64,000 bases of DNA from Porticoccus sp950063125 (GTDB taxonomy: Bacteria; Pseudomonadota; Gammaproteobacteria; Pseudomonadales; Porticoccaceae): assembly GCF_963973895.1 (NCBI RefSeq), contig NZ_CAXBBF010000006.1, one strand, 5' to 3'. Below, piece by piece: positions 54,653 through 63,943 of the stretch; position 1 is the first letter of the stretch, and every line of letters begins with the position of its first letter. The position numbers were made by a program, and so were the translations under genes. A model generated the notes under the pieces. That model worked only from the letters and a program-made list of their open reading frames with translations, did no database searches and was not told the origin of the DNA.

Positions 54653-57466
54653 TAGCCGATAGACATCCCGCTCTTTAGCCAGCCCAGACCCTGACATAAA
54701 ATCCCCTGCCGAAGTATCAACCTGCATTGAAAAACCAGCCGCGACAACGACGTTCCTATAGACCTCCAGCATTTGCGCATGTGTCAGATTCTGGACTTCT
54801 ACGATCAATTGCTGGCGCATGTCAAACTGGTAATCCCTCAGGTCAATGCTAGTCCAGAATCGCCCGCTCTGCTCCGCGAGACTTTTCGGTTTCTCTGTCA
54901 GCCCTGTGAGGATAGAGGCGCGATGGCGCTCAAATTCCTCAGCCGGCATTGCCGCCAACTGCTCTGCATATGAATCGAGAAACTGATCAATAGCCTGTTC
55001 AAGCCGGGACAGTGGTGCCGATGGAGACTGCACAAGCAGCCCAAACCCCGGCACCCTCTCCAGGCCCTGATCAACAGCCGCAACAACATAGCCCAACTGC
55101 TGCTCGGTACGCAGTTCGTGAAAGAACGGAGATTTGATCAGTTGCCTCAGAAACATGAAGCGGGCGGCTTCCGCCACCGAGTCATCGCGACCCTGGTAGT
55201 AACGAAGAATCCCCGCATCCTTGTGCGGGATGGACATGGGCGCATTAATTTTTTCCCCAGGCGCCACCCTGGCAATCCCCCTGGGCAACCAGTCAGCCGG
55301 ATTGCCGGATGCCAGCTGCTCCGACAGTGACTGCGCCAGCACTTTTACCTCTTCTACCTGCAGGTTGCCACTGGCCAACAATTCCAGCGAAGCACCGTTA
55401 AAAATCGTTTTCACATACTGCCTGAACGTGCTGAAATCAAGTTTCTCCAATTCATCGGCCAGTCGCGCTGGCTGCCATGCAGTGGTATTGAGCAACAGCC
55501 CGACTTCGCGCATCAGCTGGATATAAGGCGTATCCTGAGTGCTATTGCGCCACTTCCGAATCAGTTCCTGGCGCAGTAATTCGAGCCTCTCATCCGTCAG
55601 CTCAGTGGTCAGCAACGCTTCGACAACAGCTGCTGATAACACCGAGAGCTTGTCGTCAAAACCACTGATCATGAAGCCCAGCCCGTCTGGGCGGCGATTG
55701 ATGCCATAGCGCAAGCCAGCCAGAGCCGCCTCATAACTGGTTTCATTCAATGAATACTCAACTGCCCGTAAATACAGATCCATCATTGCCGCATGACGCA
55801 CCCCTTCTACTGCCGGTGTCTTGACTGCCACATAAAGCTGCGCTTTGGGCACCCGATAAAAATGATCGGCGTAGTGCCACAACCGGTAATCTGGCTGCTT
55901 GACCAACAGCTCAGCCAATCCTGGTTCAGAGGCCTTATTTGGATGTTTCAGAGAAAAACGCTCGGGAATAAAGGGGTTTTTTCCAGGCAACGACAGGTCA
56001 GTGGTCGCCGCCACAGGCTGTATTTTCGGTAGCGGTTCAACTTTGTAGGGCACCTGATAGAGAGTCGTCGCTGCGTTGGTTTCAACTTCCGGTGCAGCCA
56101 ATAACACCATGGCATTATCCGCTGTCATACGGGAAGCCATATCGGCGATCAGCCCGGCATCATAAAGATCCATGCGGTAGGGCCCACGGAGCACTTCAGT
56201 GTAGGGGTATTGATGAAGGCGATTGGCCAGACGACTCACCCTATGCACCGGGTCATCCTGCTCCATGTAACGAAACTGCATGTTTGCCAGCGCGCCCTGC
56301 TCGTCAAAACGCCACTGGGAAATCCCCTCATCAGCAACCAGATCGATCTGGCGGAATACCAGTGACAGCACCTGTTGCCAGTTTGCGTAACCCTCCGGTG
56401 TCAAGCCAACCGTCACACTGAAACTGCTGCCGCTGGTATCGGAAATACCCTGGCCGGCCCGCAGGTTCTCGGCCCAGCCCCTGTTTTTCAACAGCCAAAG
56501 CAGACTGCCCTTACCCTCGTGACCGATCAGATTGCCAAGATAGCCGAGCGGTTGTTCACGTTGATACTGATCCACTGCCGGCAGGGGAAAGGTGATGGAC
56601 AACTCCCGCATCTCACGAACGGGTTGCACAGAGACCAGCTTCGGCGGCTCACCCGGTTCCAACAGTGGTTTGCCATGCTTTGGCTGCTGGCTGGCATGGT
56701 TGGGCACATTGGCAAAGCGGTCTCTGACCATGGCTTCCAACTGATCCAGAGGCTGTGGCGCCAAAACCACGAGGGCCATCCGGTTGGCTGAATAGTGCGC
56801 CTTGTAAAAAGAGAGCAGGTCCTCGCGAAGCTGACCCTTTTCATCCGCCAGCGTATCCAGATTACCGACGCTGAATTTGGCTGCCGGGTGTGCCGGATTG
56901 ACGACCTGGCTGTAGACATCCATCTGGCGGCGGTAATCATCTTTGATGCGGGCCTTGTACTCTGAATGCACTGCATTCTTTTCACGCTCTACATAATCTG
57001 CATTAAACAGTGGCGCGACAAAAAACCGTGAAAACCGGTCCAGAGCCGGCTCAAAATGCGCCGGATCAATATCAAAGAAATAGTTGGTGTGCTCGAACGA
57101 CGTATAGGCATTGTGCTGCCCACCGTGCTGGCCGATGAATGCCTGATACTCGTCTGGCTCGGGGTATTTGTCCGTACCCAGAAACAGCATATGCTCAAGA
57201 AAATGTGCCAGCCCCTGACGTCGAACAGGGTCATGCGAACTGCCCACGAAGACATCCAGTGCCGCCGCCGCCTTGTCCGCATCGGGATCGGAGACAAGCA
57301 GGACCTGAAGCGTATTGGGCAATGTCAGATGGCGGTAGACAGACTGATCATTTTCACTGCGGGCAATATCACTATCACTGGAGGACTGAGGCGAAAAAGA
57401 GGTCGCCTCACTGTAAGCTCCGGCAACACAAAACAGACAGACAAATACAACAACAAGTCTTTTCAT
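54638..57466 (-). CDS. M16-family zinc metallopeptidase, pitrilysin/insulinase type
   Basis: A 942-aa periplasmic peptidase with a signal peptide (about 1-20). The inverted zinc motif HFLEH is at 88-92 with His88 and His92 as ligands and Glu91 as the catalytic base; the third ligand Glu lies about 75 residues on, around EKNAVHSEY. GTDKYPEPDEYQAFIGQHGGQHNAYTS is highly conserved. The middle and C-terminal M16_C/M16_M regions fold into the clam-shell typical of pitrilysin. The protease degrades peptides; the specific substrate is not known. It follows the perM-like gene by 23 bases on the same strand. Confidence 0.93.
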   Translation of the reverse strand: MKRLVVVFVCLFCVAGAYSEATSFSPQSSSDSDIARSENDQSVYRHLTLPNTLQVLLVSDPDADKAAAALDVFVGSSHDPVRRQGLAHFLEHMLFLGTDKYPEPDEYQAFIGQHGGQHNAYTSFEHTNYFFDIDPAHFEPALDRFSRFFVAPLFNADYVEREKNAVHSEYKARIKDDYRRQMDVYSQVVNPAHPAAKFSVGNLDTLADEKGQLREDLLSFYKAHYSANRMALVVLAPQPLDQLEAMVRDRFANVPNHASQQPKHGKPLLEPGEPPKLVSVQPVREMRELSITFPLPAVDQYQREQPLGYLGNLIGHEGKGSLLWLLKNRGWAENLRAGQGISDTSGSSFSVTVGLTPEGYANWQQVLSLVFRQIDLVADEGISQWRFDEQGALANMQFRYMEQDDPVHRVSRLANRLHQYPYTEVLRGPYRMDLYDAGLIADMASRMTADNAMVLLAAPEVETNAATTLYQVPYKVEPLPKIQPVAATTDLSLPGKNPFIPERFSLKHPNKASEPGLAELLVKQPDYRLWHYADHFYRVPKAQLYVAVKTPAVEGVRHAAMMDLYLRAVEYSLNETSYEAALAGLRYGINRRPDGLGFMISGFDDKLSVLSAAVVEALLTTELTDERLELLRQELIRKWRNSTQDTPYIQLMREVGLLLNTTAWQPARLADELEKLDFSTFRQYVKTIFNGASLELLASGNLQVEEVKVLAQSLSEQLASGNPADWLPRGIARVAPGEKINAPMSIPHKDAGILRYYQGRDDSVAEAARFMFLRQLIKSPFFHELRTEQQLGYVVAAVDQGLERVPGFGLLVQSPSAPLSRLEQAIDQFLDSYAEQLAAMPAEEFERHRASILTGLTEKPKSLAEQSGRFWTSIDLRDYQFDMRQQLIVEVQNLTHAQMLEVYRNVVVAAGFSMQVDTSAGDFMSGSGLAKERDVYRLPEKM

Positions 57467-57489
57467 GGAATTCCATCTTATGGGTAAAG

Positions 57490-58560
57490 TTACTCCGACA
57501 ACGGGTTCGGCAAATCAGTTCGCGGCCAGGCGTTATAAAGCGCCTTGACCAGCGTGGCGAGGGGAATGGCAAAAAACACCCCCCAGAAACCCCACAGGCC
57601 GCCAAACACCAGGACCGCGAGGATAATCGCAATGGGATGAAGGTTAACAGCTTCCGAAAACAGTAGTGGCACCAACACATTACCATCCAGCGCCTGAATA
57701 ATCCCGTAACCCACCATCAGCCAGAGCAGTTCCGAGCCAAACCCCCACTGAAAGTAACCCACGGCGGCGATTGGAAAAGTGACGATCATCGCTCCGATAT
57801 AGGGTATCACTACTGACAATCCCACCAGGAGTCCCAGCAGAGCAGCATATTGCAATCCCATAAAAAGAAAAAAGACGTAGCTGACCAGCCCCACCACCAG
57901 TATTTCAATGGCTTTGCCACGCACATAATTGGCCATTTGCAGGTTCATTTCATGCCAGATCCGCCACATGACAGGCCGCTCCTGGGGCAGCATAGAGGCG
58001 AGCAGGTCCAACAGCTCCTCCTTGTCTTTCAGCATAAAAAATACCAGCAGCGGAACCAGTACCAGATAGACCATCATGATGACCAGGCTGGGAAAGGTAC
58101 TGAAAGAAAAACTCACCAGTCGCTCTGCCATACTCGCCACTTCCTTTGATGCCTGACCCAGCAACTCTTTCAGCTGGGACTCTGAAATGAGGTGCGGATA
58201 CTCTTCGGGAAGCAACAGCAGGACACTTTGCCAGTGCCGTATCATGTCCGGAATTTCACTGGCAAGATTGGCGGCCTGACGTCCGATCAGGGGCAGAACG
58301 ACGATCAGAATCGTGAGGAATACACCGACAAACAACAGGAATACCAGCACCACCGCAACCAGACGGGGTACTCTCCATCTAACCAGACGATTGACACCAC
58401 CCTGGAGCAGAAAAGCAAAAATAATGGCTGCAACAAAAGGGGCCAGAATCTGGCCAAAGGTGACCATAACGACCAACGCAATCACCAGCATCAAAGCCAG
58501 CAATACCGCTTCTTCTTCACCAAAGTAGCGGTCGACCCAAGTGCCAAGCACTTTCCACAT
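57490..58560 (-). CDS. AI-2E family/PerM-type membrane protein
   Basis: A 356-aa protein with seven to eight predicted transmembrane helices. Motifs typical of the AI-2E (PerM) family are PFVAAIIFAFLLQGGVNRLVR at the start, GLSVVIPYIGAMI in the middle and DGNVLVPLLFSEAVNLHPIAIILAVLVFGGLWGFWGVFFAIPLATLVKALYNAW near the end. Substrates vary across the family, from autoinducer-2 to Na+/H+, and cannot be fixed. It is cotranscribed with the M16 protease downstream and divergent from the BepA-like gene. Confidence 0.93.
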   Translation of the reverse strand: MWKVLGTWVDRYFGEEEAVLLALMLVIALVVMVTFGQILAPFVAAIIFAFLLQGGVNRLVRWRVPRLVAVVLVFLLFVGVFLTILIVVLPLIGRQAANLASEIPDMIRHWQSVLLLLPEEYPHLISESQLKELLGQASKEVASMAERLVSFSFSTFPSLVIMMVYLVLVPLLVFFMLKDKEELLDLLASMLPQERPVMWRIWHEMNLQMANYVRGKAIEILVVGLVSYVFFLFMGLQYAALLGLLVGLSVVIPYIGAMIVTFPIAAVGYFQWGFGSELLWLMVGYGIIQALDGNVLVPLLFSEAVNLHPIAIILAVLVFGGLWGFWGVFFAIPLATLVKALYNAWPRTDLPNPLSE

Positions 58561-58795
58561 AGCATTTTTCCTGTCGGGGCAATTAAAAAATTACAAAAAT
58601 CAGATTACGAAATCATTACCAGTGCATCAAGGACTGGTGAAACATCTGCGATGTGGTCGGTTTTTTCAGATGAAAACGCACGAATCCGCATGAATTAGGT
58701 CATAGAGTTGCGTTACTATCCAGAGAAATTGTCACCCTCTCACATATCACTTTCACGTATTAATGGATGTTCAAGCAGTGCACACAGGCTCCATC

Positions 58796-60229
58796 ATGTT
58801 TTTCCTGAACCGGTTAATGCTGACCGTGCTGCTGATCGCGCCGGCACACAGCGCCAATATTGAGTTGCCAGCGCTGGGCGATACCGCCTCAGCCATTATC
58901 TCACAGCAACAGGAATTTGAACTCGGACAGGCCTGGCTGCGAGCCTACCGCAGCAGGATCTCCGAATACAACGATCCCCAACTGTATGATTACCTGGAGG
59001 GACTACTCTACCAACTCGCCGCCCACAGCGAATTAAAAGATCACCGCCTATCACTGGTGACGATCAATAATCCATCAATGAACGCCTTCGCGGTTCCGGG
59101 TGGCGTTATTGGCGTACACACGGGGTTGTTCCGCTACGCCAAGACCGAACACCAGATCGCCTCTGTGCTGGCCCATGAGCTGGCTCACCTCAGCCAGCGG
59201 CATTTTGCCCGCCGGGTCGAACAACAGCGCAAGAACGCGACCACCACGATGGCTGCCATGCTGGCCAGCCTCGTGATTGCCGCCACTGTGGGCGGTGATG
59301 CCGGGATGGCCGCGATGACCGCCAGTCAGGCTCACAGCATGGAAAATGCCATGCGTTACAGCCGTCAAAACGAACAGGAAGCCGATCGACTCGGCATCCA
59401 GACAATTTACGCCGCCGGTATGGACCCGAAAGGTGTCTCCGCCATGTTCGAGCAAATGCTGCGGGCAACCCGCTACACCGGCAGCAAACCGCCAGAATTT
59501 CTGCTCACCCACCCACTGACGGAAAATCGCGTTGCAGACGCCAAAAACCGCGTCAGTCAATTTCCGTTAAAACATTATCCGGATAATATTGAATATCACT
59601 TGATGCGGGCCCGCGCGCTGGTTGCCATCGAAAAAAATGCGGCGGCATCGCTCAACCGCTTCAACAGCGAACTGGAAGGCGACAGCCTCAATAAGGATGC
59701 CTCTCGCTACGGCCTGGTTTTGGCGCACATGGGGCTGGGGAACTTCGATGATGCAAGAAAAAACCTCAGCCAGTTAATTAGCTCATCGCCCGATAGACTC
59801 ACTTACCTATTGGCTGAGATCGAAATTGACCGCCGGGAAGGGAAATATATTTCGGCCATCGAGAAGGCGCAAAACCTTTTGCGCCACAATTCGAAAAGTT
59901 ATGCGCTCAGGATGATGCTGGCCGAAGTTTACCTCAAGGCCAACCAGTTCACCGAGTCTGAAAAAGTGCTTGAAGAGCTGGCCCAGCGCTACCCCGATCG
60001 ACCCTACGTCTGGTTTCAGCTGGCGGAAGTCAGTGGTCTGGCCGGCGATATCGCCGGAGTACACAAGGCCCGCGCGCAATATTTTATTCTCAACGGGGTA
60101 TTTGACAAGGCCAGGGAACAACTGGGTTATGCCAGAAAACTGCTGGTTCACGATTATCAGGAGACTGCCATTATTGACCAGCAGCTGAGAGATCTGGCCG
60201 ATTTGCAGGAAAAGATGAAAAACTTCTAG
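58796..60229 (+). CDS. BepA-like M48 metalloprotease with TPR repeats
   Basis: A 477-aa periplasmic zinc protease with a signal peptide (MFFLNRLMLTVLLIAPAHS). The zinc motif HELAH is near 126, followed by QEADRLGIQTIY with the third ligand Glu. The C-terminal half (about 240-470) is a TPR superhelix. BepA assists LptD assembly and degrades misfolded outer membrane proteins in E. coli; the same role is likely. The ATG at 58796 is chosen for the signal peptide; an ATG 33 bases upstream adds eleven residues. Confidence 0.92.
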   Translation: MFFLNRLMLTVLLIAPAHSANIELPALGDTASAIISQQQEFELGQAWLRAYRSRISEYNDPQLYDYLEGLLYQLAAHSELKDHRLSLVTINNPSMNAFAVPGGVIGVHTGLFRYAKTEHQIASVLAHELAHLSQRHFARRVEQQRKNATTTMAAMLASLVIAATVGGDAGMAAMTASQAHSMENAMRYSRQNEQEADRLGIQTIYAAGMDPKGVSAMFEQMLRATRYTGSKPPEFLLTHPLTENRVADAKNRVSQFPLKHYPDNIEYHLMRARALVAIEKNAAASLNRFNSELEGDSLNKDASRYGLVLAHMGLGNFDDARKNLSQLISSSPDRLTYLLAEIEIDRREGKYISAIEKAQNLLRHNSKSYALRMMLAEVYLKANQFTESEKVLEELAQRYPDRPYVWFQLAEVSGLAGDIAGVHKARAQYFILNGVFDKAREQLGYARKLLVHDYQETAIIDQQLRDLADLQEKMKNF

Positions 60230-60274
60230 GGGTGACAGCTGCAAGTCAAGCAGTCTGCCCGGCGTTGCAGAGAG

Positions 60275-61348
60275 TTACGACTCGGCCAACTGCTGCTCGC
60301 GAAATGCCAGCATCCGCTGCAGAGATACCATTGCGCGCCGGCCAACCGCTGGGTCCACATGAATCTCGTTGGTGCCGTGCTCAAGTGACTCCATCAGGTT
60401 CTCCAGATGATTCATGGCCATCCAGGGACAATGGGCACAACTCCGGCAGGTGGCTCCCTCACCGGCAGTGGGCGCAATAATCAATTCTTTGTCCGGCGCC
60501 GCCTGCTGCATCTTGTAAAAAATACCGCTATCCGTGGCAACAATCATCTGCTGGTTGGGCAGGGTCCTGGCAGCCTCGATCAGTTGTGAGGTGGATCCCA
60601 CCACATCGGCAATGGCCACCATCGCTTCCGGGGATTCAGGGTGAACCAGAATAGCGGCACCGGGGTAGAGCTGTTTGATACTGAGCACCCCCCGGGCCTT
60701 GAACTCCTCGTGGACAATACAACTGCCATCCCACAACAGCATGTCCGCGCCGGTTTTTTTCTGCACGTAGCTGCCGAGATATTTGTCGGGTGCCCAGAGA
60801 ACCTTCTCACCACAGCTGTCCAGGTAATCCACCACATCCAGCGCAATACTGGATGTTACCACCCAGTCCGCACGCGCCTTTACCTCCGCCGAAGTGTTCG
60901 CGTAAACAACCACCGTGCGATCTGGGTTTTCATCGCAGAAATCATTGAAATCATTGGCAGGGCAGCCGATATCCAGAGAGCAGGTTGCTTCCAGAGTAGG
61001 CATCAGTACCGTTTTTTCCGGATTCAGAATTTTCGCGGTTTCGCCCATAAACCTGACGCCGGCCACGATCAGGGTGGAAGCCGGGTGATCATGGCCAAAG
61101 CGGGCCATTTCCAGAGAATCCGAGACCAGCCCACCCGTCTCTTCGGCTAAAGACTGAATGACCGGATCTGTGTAGTAGTGTGCCACGATAACTGCATTGC
61201 GCTCTTTCAACAGCCGCTTGATCGAAGTCCGATATGCGGCCTCTTGCTCGGGCGTGTAGCGAGGCTCCTCATGCAGTTTGCCGAGATACTGCTCGACCAC
61301 CTCACGGTGATCAGAATCGCTGGCAATATGGAGTTTGGGATCTTTCAT
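60275..61348 (-). CDS. nadA: Quinolinate synthase NadA
   Basis: A 357-aa [4Fe-4S] enzyme that condenses iminoaspartate with dihydroxyacetone phosphate to quinolinate in NAD synthesis. Cluster cysteines are seen in EATCSLDIGCPA and, near the C-terminus, GATCRSCAHCPWMAMN (the CxxCxxC motif). AHYYTDPVIQSLAEETGG and VAGVRFMGETAKILNP are conserved substrate-loop elements. The start fits the family length. It is convergent with the BepA-like gene. The upstream region leads into the tRNA-Lys remnants. Confidence 0.97.
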   Translation of the reverse strand: MKDPKLHIASDSDHREVVEQYLGKLHEEPRYTPEQEAAYRTSIKRLLKERNAVIVAHYYTDPVIQSLAEETGGLVSDSLEMARFGHDHPASTLIVAGVRFMGETAKILNPEKTVLMPTLEATCSLDIGCPANDFNDFCDENPDRTVVVYANTSAEVKARADWVVTSSIALDVVDYLDSCGEKVLWAPDKYLGSYVQKKTGADMLLWDGSCIVHEEFKARGVLSIKQLYPGAAILVHPESPEAMVAIADVVGSTSQLIEAARTLPNQQMIVATDSGIFYKMQQAAPDKELIIAPTAGEGATCRSCAHCPWMAMNHLENLMESLEHGTNEIHVDPAVGRRAMVSLQRMLAFREQQLAES

Positions 61349-61586
61349 AAAAAACCGAAATTAAGTACTACGCAAGAATTTTACCATAGATACCAGATCC
61401 CTCTGTTGCCAATTTGACTGAGTGTGTCTGGTCATTTTGACACTGGCAAACAACCACCGTTCACGACGCGAATTCGCAGGCCCGTTTAAAATAATGCAGC
61501 ATCACCATTCCACCACCTCTAGACTGGCTATGGACGGTATTGCATGCGGTTCAATCACGACTATTCAACGCCTTACGCACAGACAC
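61349..61586. other. Intergenic region upstream of nadA
   Basis: It probably contains the nadA promoter. No gene, RNA or repeat is recognised up to the terminator at 61587. Confidence 0.35.
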
Positions 61587-61609
61587 AAAAAAGCCGGGGC
61601 AAGCCCGGC
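61587..61609 (-). terminator. Rho-independent terminator after tRNA-Lys remnant 1
   Basis: The stem gccggg/cccggc (61593-61598, 61604-61609) is followed on the minus strand by six T. It sits directly downstream of a truncated tRNA-Lys 3' end and is probably the original terminator of that gene. Confidence 0.85.
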
Positions 61610-61620
61610 ATTTCTGTATT

Positions 61621-61639
61621 TGGTGGGTCGTGCTGGATT
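61621..61639 (-). pseudogene. tRNA-Lys 3'-terminal remnant 1 (19 bp)
   Basis: On the minus strand the sequence ends in ACGACCCACCA with part of the T-arm, matching the 3' end of tRNA-Lys(UUU). It is identical to 61810-61828. Upstream of it the tRNA sequence is lost and replaced by the hairpin-rich spacer. Confidence 0.7.
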
Positions 61640-61642
61640 GAC

Positions 61643-61723
61643 TCAAAACAGTTTGTCACTGTTTTGACCCCTTGGGGGCTTCGCGGCCCTGCGGCCGCTC
61701 GGTCCAAACTCCTGACGGAGTTT
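61643..61723. repeat. Hairpin cluster between the two tRNA-Lys remnants
   Basis: Three perfect inverted repeats: 61643-61652/61658-61667 (10 bp), 61683-61688/61693-61698 (6 bp, G/C) and 61706-61712/61717-61723 (7 bp). Together with the flanking terminators almost every part of this spacer can fold. It may be a REP-like element or the debris of several insertions. Confidence 0.6.
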
Positions 61724-61771
61724 GTCGAACCACGCTTTAACGAACGAGTCCACAACAAATCGCCTACAAAT

Positions 61772-61797
61772 AAAAAGGCCACCCCAATGGGGTGGCC
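61772..61797 (-). terminator. Rho-independent terminator after tRNA-Lys remnant 2
   Basis: A perfect 9-bp stem (61777-61785/61789-61797) with an aat loop is followed on the minus strand by five T. Placement right after the tRNA 3' end mirrors the first remnant. Confidence 0.92.
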
Positions 61798-61809
61798 GTT
61801 TTATTTGTT

Positions 61810-61854
61810 TGGTGGGTCGTGCTGGATTCGAACCAGCGACCAATTGGTTAAAAG
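61810..61854 (-). pseudogene. tRNA-Lys(UUU) 3' half, likely attachment-site remnant
   Basis: On the minus strand, 45 bases match tRNA-Lys from the anticodon loop CTTTTAA through the variable region, T-arm (GGTTCGAATCC) and acceptor ACGACCCACCA. The 5' half is absent: no GGGTCGT acceptor strand or D-arm is found in the next 100 bases. This is the pattern left when a tyrosine integrase inserts an element at a tRNA 3' end. The reconstituted complete gene would then lie on the far side of the element, to the right of the window. Confidence 0.8.
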
Positions 61855-62416
61855 CCGGATAGCCAATTTCCATGTGATTGATTTTATTTAACTTTTATCG
61901 GTGACGCCCGTTGCAAGTTGCACCGAAATGCACAACAAAGCAGGACTGATCCCGGCAAAATCCCGGCATTGGCAGCCACTTGGATTACGACTGCCGGTCG
62001 GCTTCCGTGAAGGCTTTTTCCAATCGCCTCAGCGGGTTATCGAAGCGCACTTTTTCCGGTTTGAACAACTCCGGCCCCCAGCCAGCCGATTGCATCCTGG
62101 ATAGCTACGTGCAGATCCCAGAAGGAGTATCGGGCCGGCACCGAGTCAGTCGTAGATCGACACGACCCGCGAAACCATACCACCCAGCAGAGAGGAGCCC
62201 GGCAGGGGGTCCTTGATGACGATCCGTCCGATCCGAAGTATAAGAAAAACAAACGGCATATAGTGGGAAAAATTTCTTTCCAAGGATAGGAAATATTAAC
62301 GGCCTGTTGAGAGTAGAGATCCTCGCTGATTGTGCTGCCCGGTCCTGCTGACCTGTCGAAATACCCGTCTATTGACCCGAAAATCCTGTTCGCGGCGTTG
62401 AGCATGCCATTCAAAT
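61855..62416. other. Foreign DNA between tRNA-Lys remnant and IS91, no intact gene
   Basis: No convincing complete gene. A 36-codon minus-strand open segment at 61985-62095 (ending RRLEKAFTEADRQS) looks like the C-terminus of a broken coding sequence but could not be assigned. The rest is probably decayed mobile-element sequence. Confidence 0.4.
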
Positions 62417-62434
62417 CCGTTCATTCCTGAACGG
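62417..62434. repeat. Hairpin near transposase 3' end, candidate IS91 terminus
   Basis: ccgttca (62417-62423) pairs with tgaacgg (62428-62434) around ttcc, about 30 bases past the transposase stop. IS91-type elements end in short hairpins rather than terminal inverted repeats, so this could be the origin end. Confidence 0.45.
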
Positions 62435-62464
62435 GTGCACGCGACAGCTCATGCCATGCGGTAT

Positions 62465-63943
62465 TCACTGGCTTCCTTGCTGGTGTAGTGCTGTTGTGCT
62501 GGAATCCTTCCCAGCGAAAAGAGGCAACGTCCCAAGTGGCGCTCTGGTCGGTGGCACCAGCAATGGCCGAGTCGGTGTTTCCTGTTCTTTCTGGCGCAGG
62601 TGAGTCAGTATTCGATCGGTGACGTCCTGGTCCTCAATGCTGGCGATGACCCTGACAGGACCGCCGCAGCGGCCACAGACCTCGATGTCGATACTGAACA
62701 CACGTTTTAGGCGCTGGGCCCAGGTCATGGCGGTATGGCGCTCGGCGGGTGTGCGGACTTCTGCGTTGGAGATAGACTTGATGCCTTTCCCGCGCCTGGC
62801 TGGTGTGACGAGCCCTCGCCAGCGATGGTTCGGTGCCAGGACGCCGTGGTAGCGGGTGAGGTTGACTCTCGGTTTGGGGACCAGTGCTGCCAACCGCGCA
62901 ATGAAATCCACCGGTTCGAAGGCCACCTGGGTCGTGCCATCTCGGTACGGAGTTTTCAGCGTGTAGACCACCTTTCCTGTGGAGCTCAGTGACAGGCGGG
63001 GAACAGCCACGGCCGGACGGGATATATAGCGGCACAGCCTCTCACGTTTTTCTTTTTGATGCCCTTCGCAACTCACACCGGCATGCAGGGAAAATCCGTT
63101 GGCCTTGGCGACCCGCTCCAAACCAGGATCAGGTCGCTCCAGCGGGCGGATAGTGCGGATCATGAACGCTTTCTGGCCTTGCTGTGAGCCAACGGCTATG
63201 CGGTAGGAGATGGAGCTGCCCAGGATCTGTGGCATGGCATCGGTATCCTCGGCGGGGTCGAGGTCCAGCCAGGCACTCTCGGTGTCCTGTTCCAGCAATC
63301 CCTGGCGCTCGAGGCAGCGGCCGACGCGCTGGCTGATCAGTTGAACCAACTCCTCCAACTCGCCTTTGTCCGGTGCCCGGACGCGTTGAAATCGCGGTGG
63401 TCGATTGTCGCGATACACATAGACGCCATCCAGAAACAGGATGTGGAAATGTAAGTTGAGGTTCAGGGCGGAACCGAAGCGCTGGATTAGCGTTACGGCC
63501 CCGGTAGCGCCATCTTTGAGTGAGAATCCGGCCTTGTGGATCAGGTGGGTGGAGATCGCCCGGTAAACGATGCCCAGCACCTTGCCCATGGCTTGGGGGT
63601 GGGCGGCAAACAGGTAGCGCAGGGGAAAGGGGAAGCTGATGACCCACTGGCGAAGCGGGACATCGGGAAACACCTCATCGGCCAGAAGGGCGGCGGTCTC
63701 GGCCATGCGCCGGGCGCCACAGCTGGGGCAGAATCCTCGTTTTTTGCAGGAAAACGCCACCAACCGCTCGAAGTGGCAGTTGTCGCAGCGCACCCGGAGA
63801 AAGCCGTGCTCGAGGCGACCGCACTTCAGGTAGGCCTCGAATTCCCGGTGGACATGGTCTGCGGCAGTTTGCTGAGCGTTGGCTCGGCCGCTGGCGTCGC
63901 ACTGATGGGCCAGGCTCGCGGATTCTATACGTTTTTCAGCCAC
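62465..63943 (-). CDS. IS91-family HUH transposase
   Basis: A 492-aa rolling-circle transposase. The N-terminal zinc region has cysteines at 53, 56, 66, 72 and 75 (CDNCHFERL, FCPSCGARRM). The HUH motif is HFHILFLDG at 165-173 and a catalytic tyrosine candidate is Tyr306 in RYISRPAVA. A second Cys pair (CGRCGGPVRVIA) near the C-terminus is typical. The GTG start at 63943 is uncertain because the upstream stop (TAG) is only twelve codons away and no ATG exists between. The transposase appears intact. Confidence 0.9.
   Translation of the reverse strand: MAEKRIESASLAHQCDASGRANAQQTAADHVHREFEAYLKCGRLEHGFLRVRCDNCHFERLVAFSCKKRGFCPSCGARRMAETAALLADEVFPDVPLRQWVISFPFPLRYLFAAHPQAMGKVLGIVYRAISTHLIHKAGFSLKDGATGAVTLIQRFGSALNLNLHFHILFLDGVYVYRDNRPPRFQRVRAPDKGELEELVQLISQRVGRCLERQGLLEQDTESAWLDLDPAEDTDAMPQILGSSISYRIAVGSQQGQKAFMIRTIRPLERPDPGLERVAKANGFSLHAGVSCEGHQKEKRERLCRYISRPAVAVPRLSLSSTGKVVYTLKTPYRDGTTQVAFEPVDFIARLAALVPKPRVNLTRYHGVLAPNHRWRGLVTPARRGKGIKSISNAEVRTPAERHTAMTWAQRLKRVFSIDIEVCGRCGGPVRVIASIEDQDVTDRILTHLRQKEQETPTRPLLVPPTRAPLGTLPLFAGKDSSTTALHQQGSQ

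Noticed and set aside
61780..61890. Intact tRNA-Lys gene
   Set aside because: Only the 3' half is present; the acceptor 5' strand and D-arm are missing.
61544..61891. 115-aa open frame across the tRNA remnants (GGSCWIRTSDQLVKS)
   Set aside because: It is the typical phantom translation of a tRNA antisense strand and has no coding features.
62037..62414. 125-aa open frame beside the IS91 element
   Set aside because: No RBS, no domain, and composition unlike a real gene; it overlaps a broken fragment.
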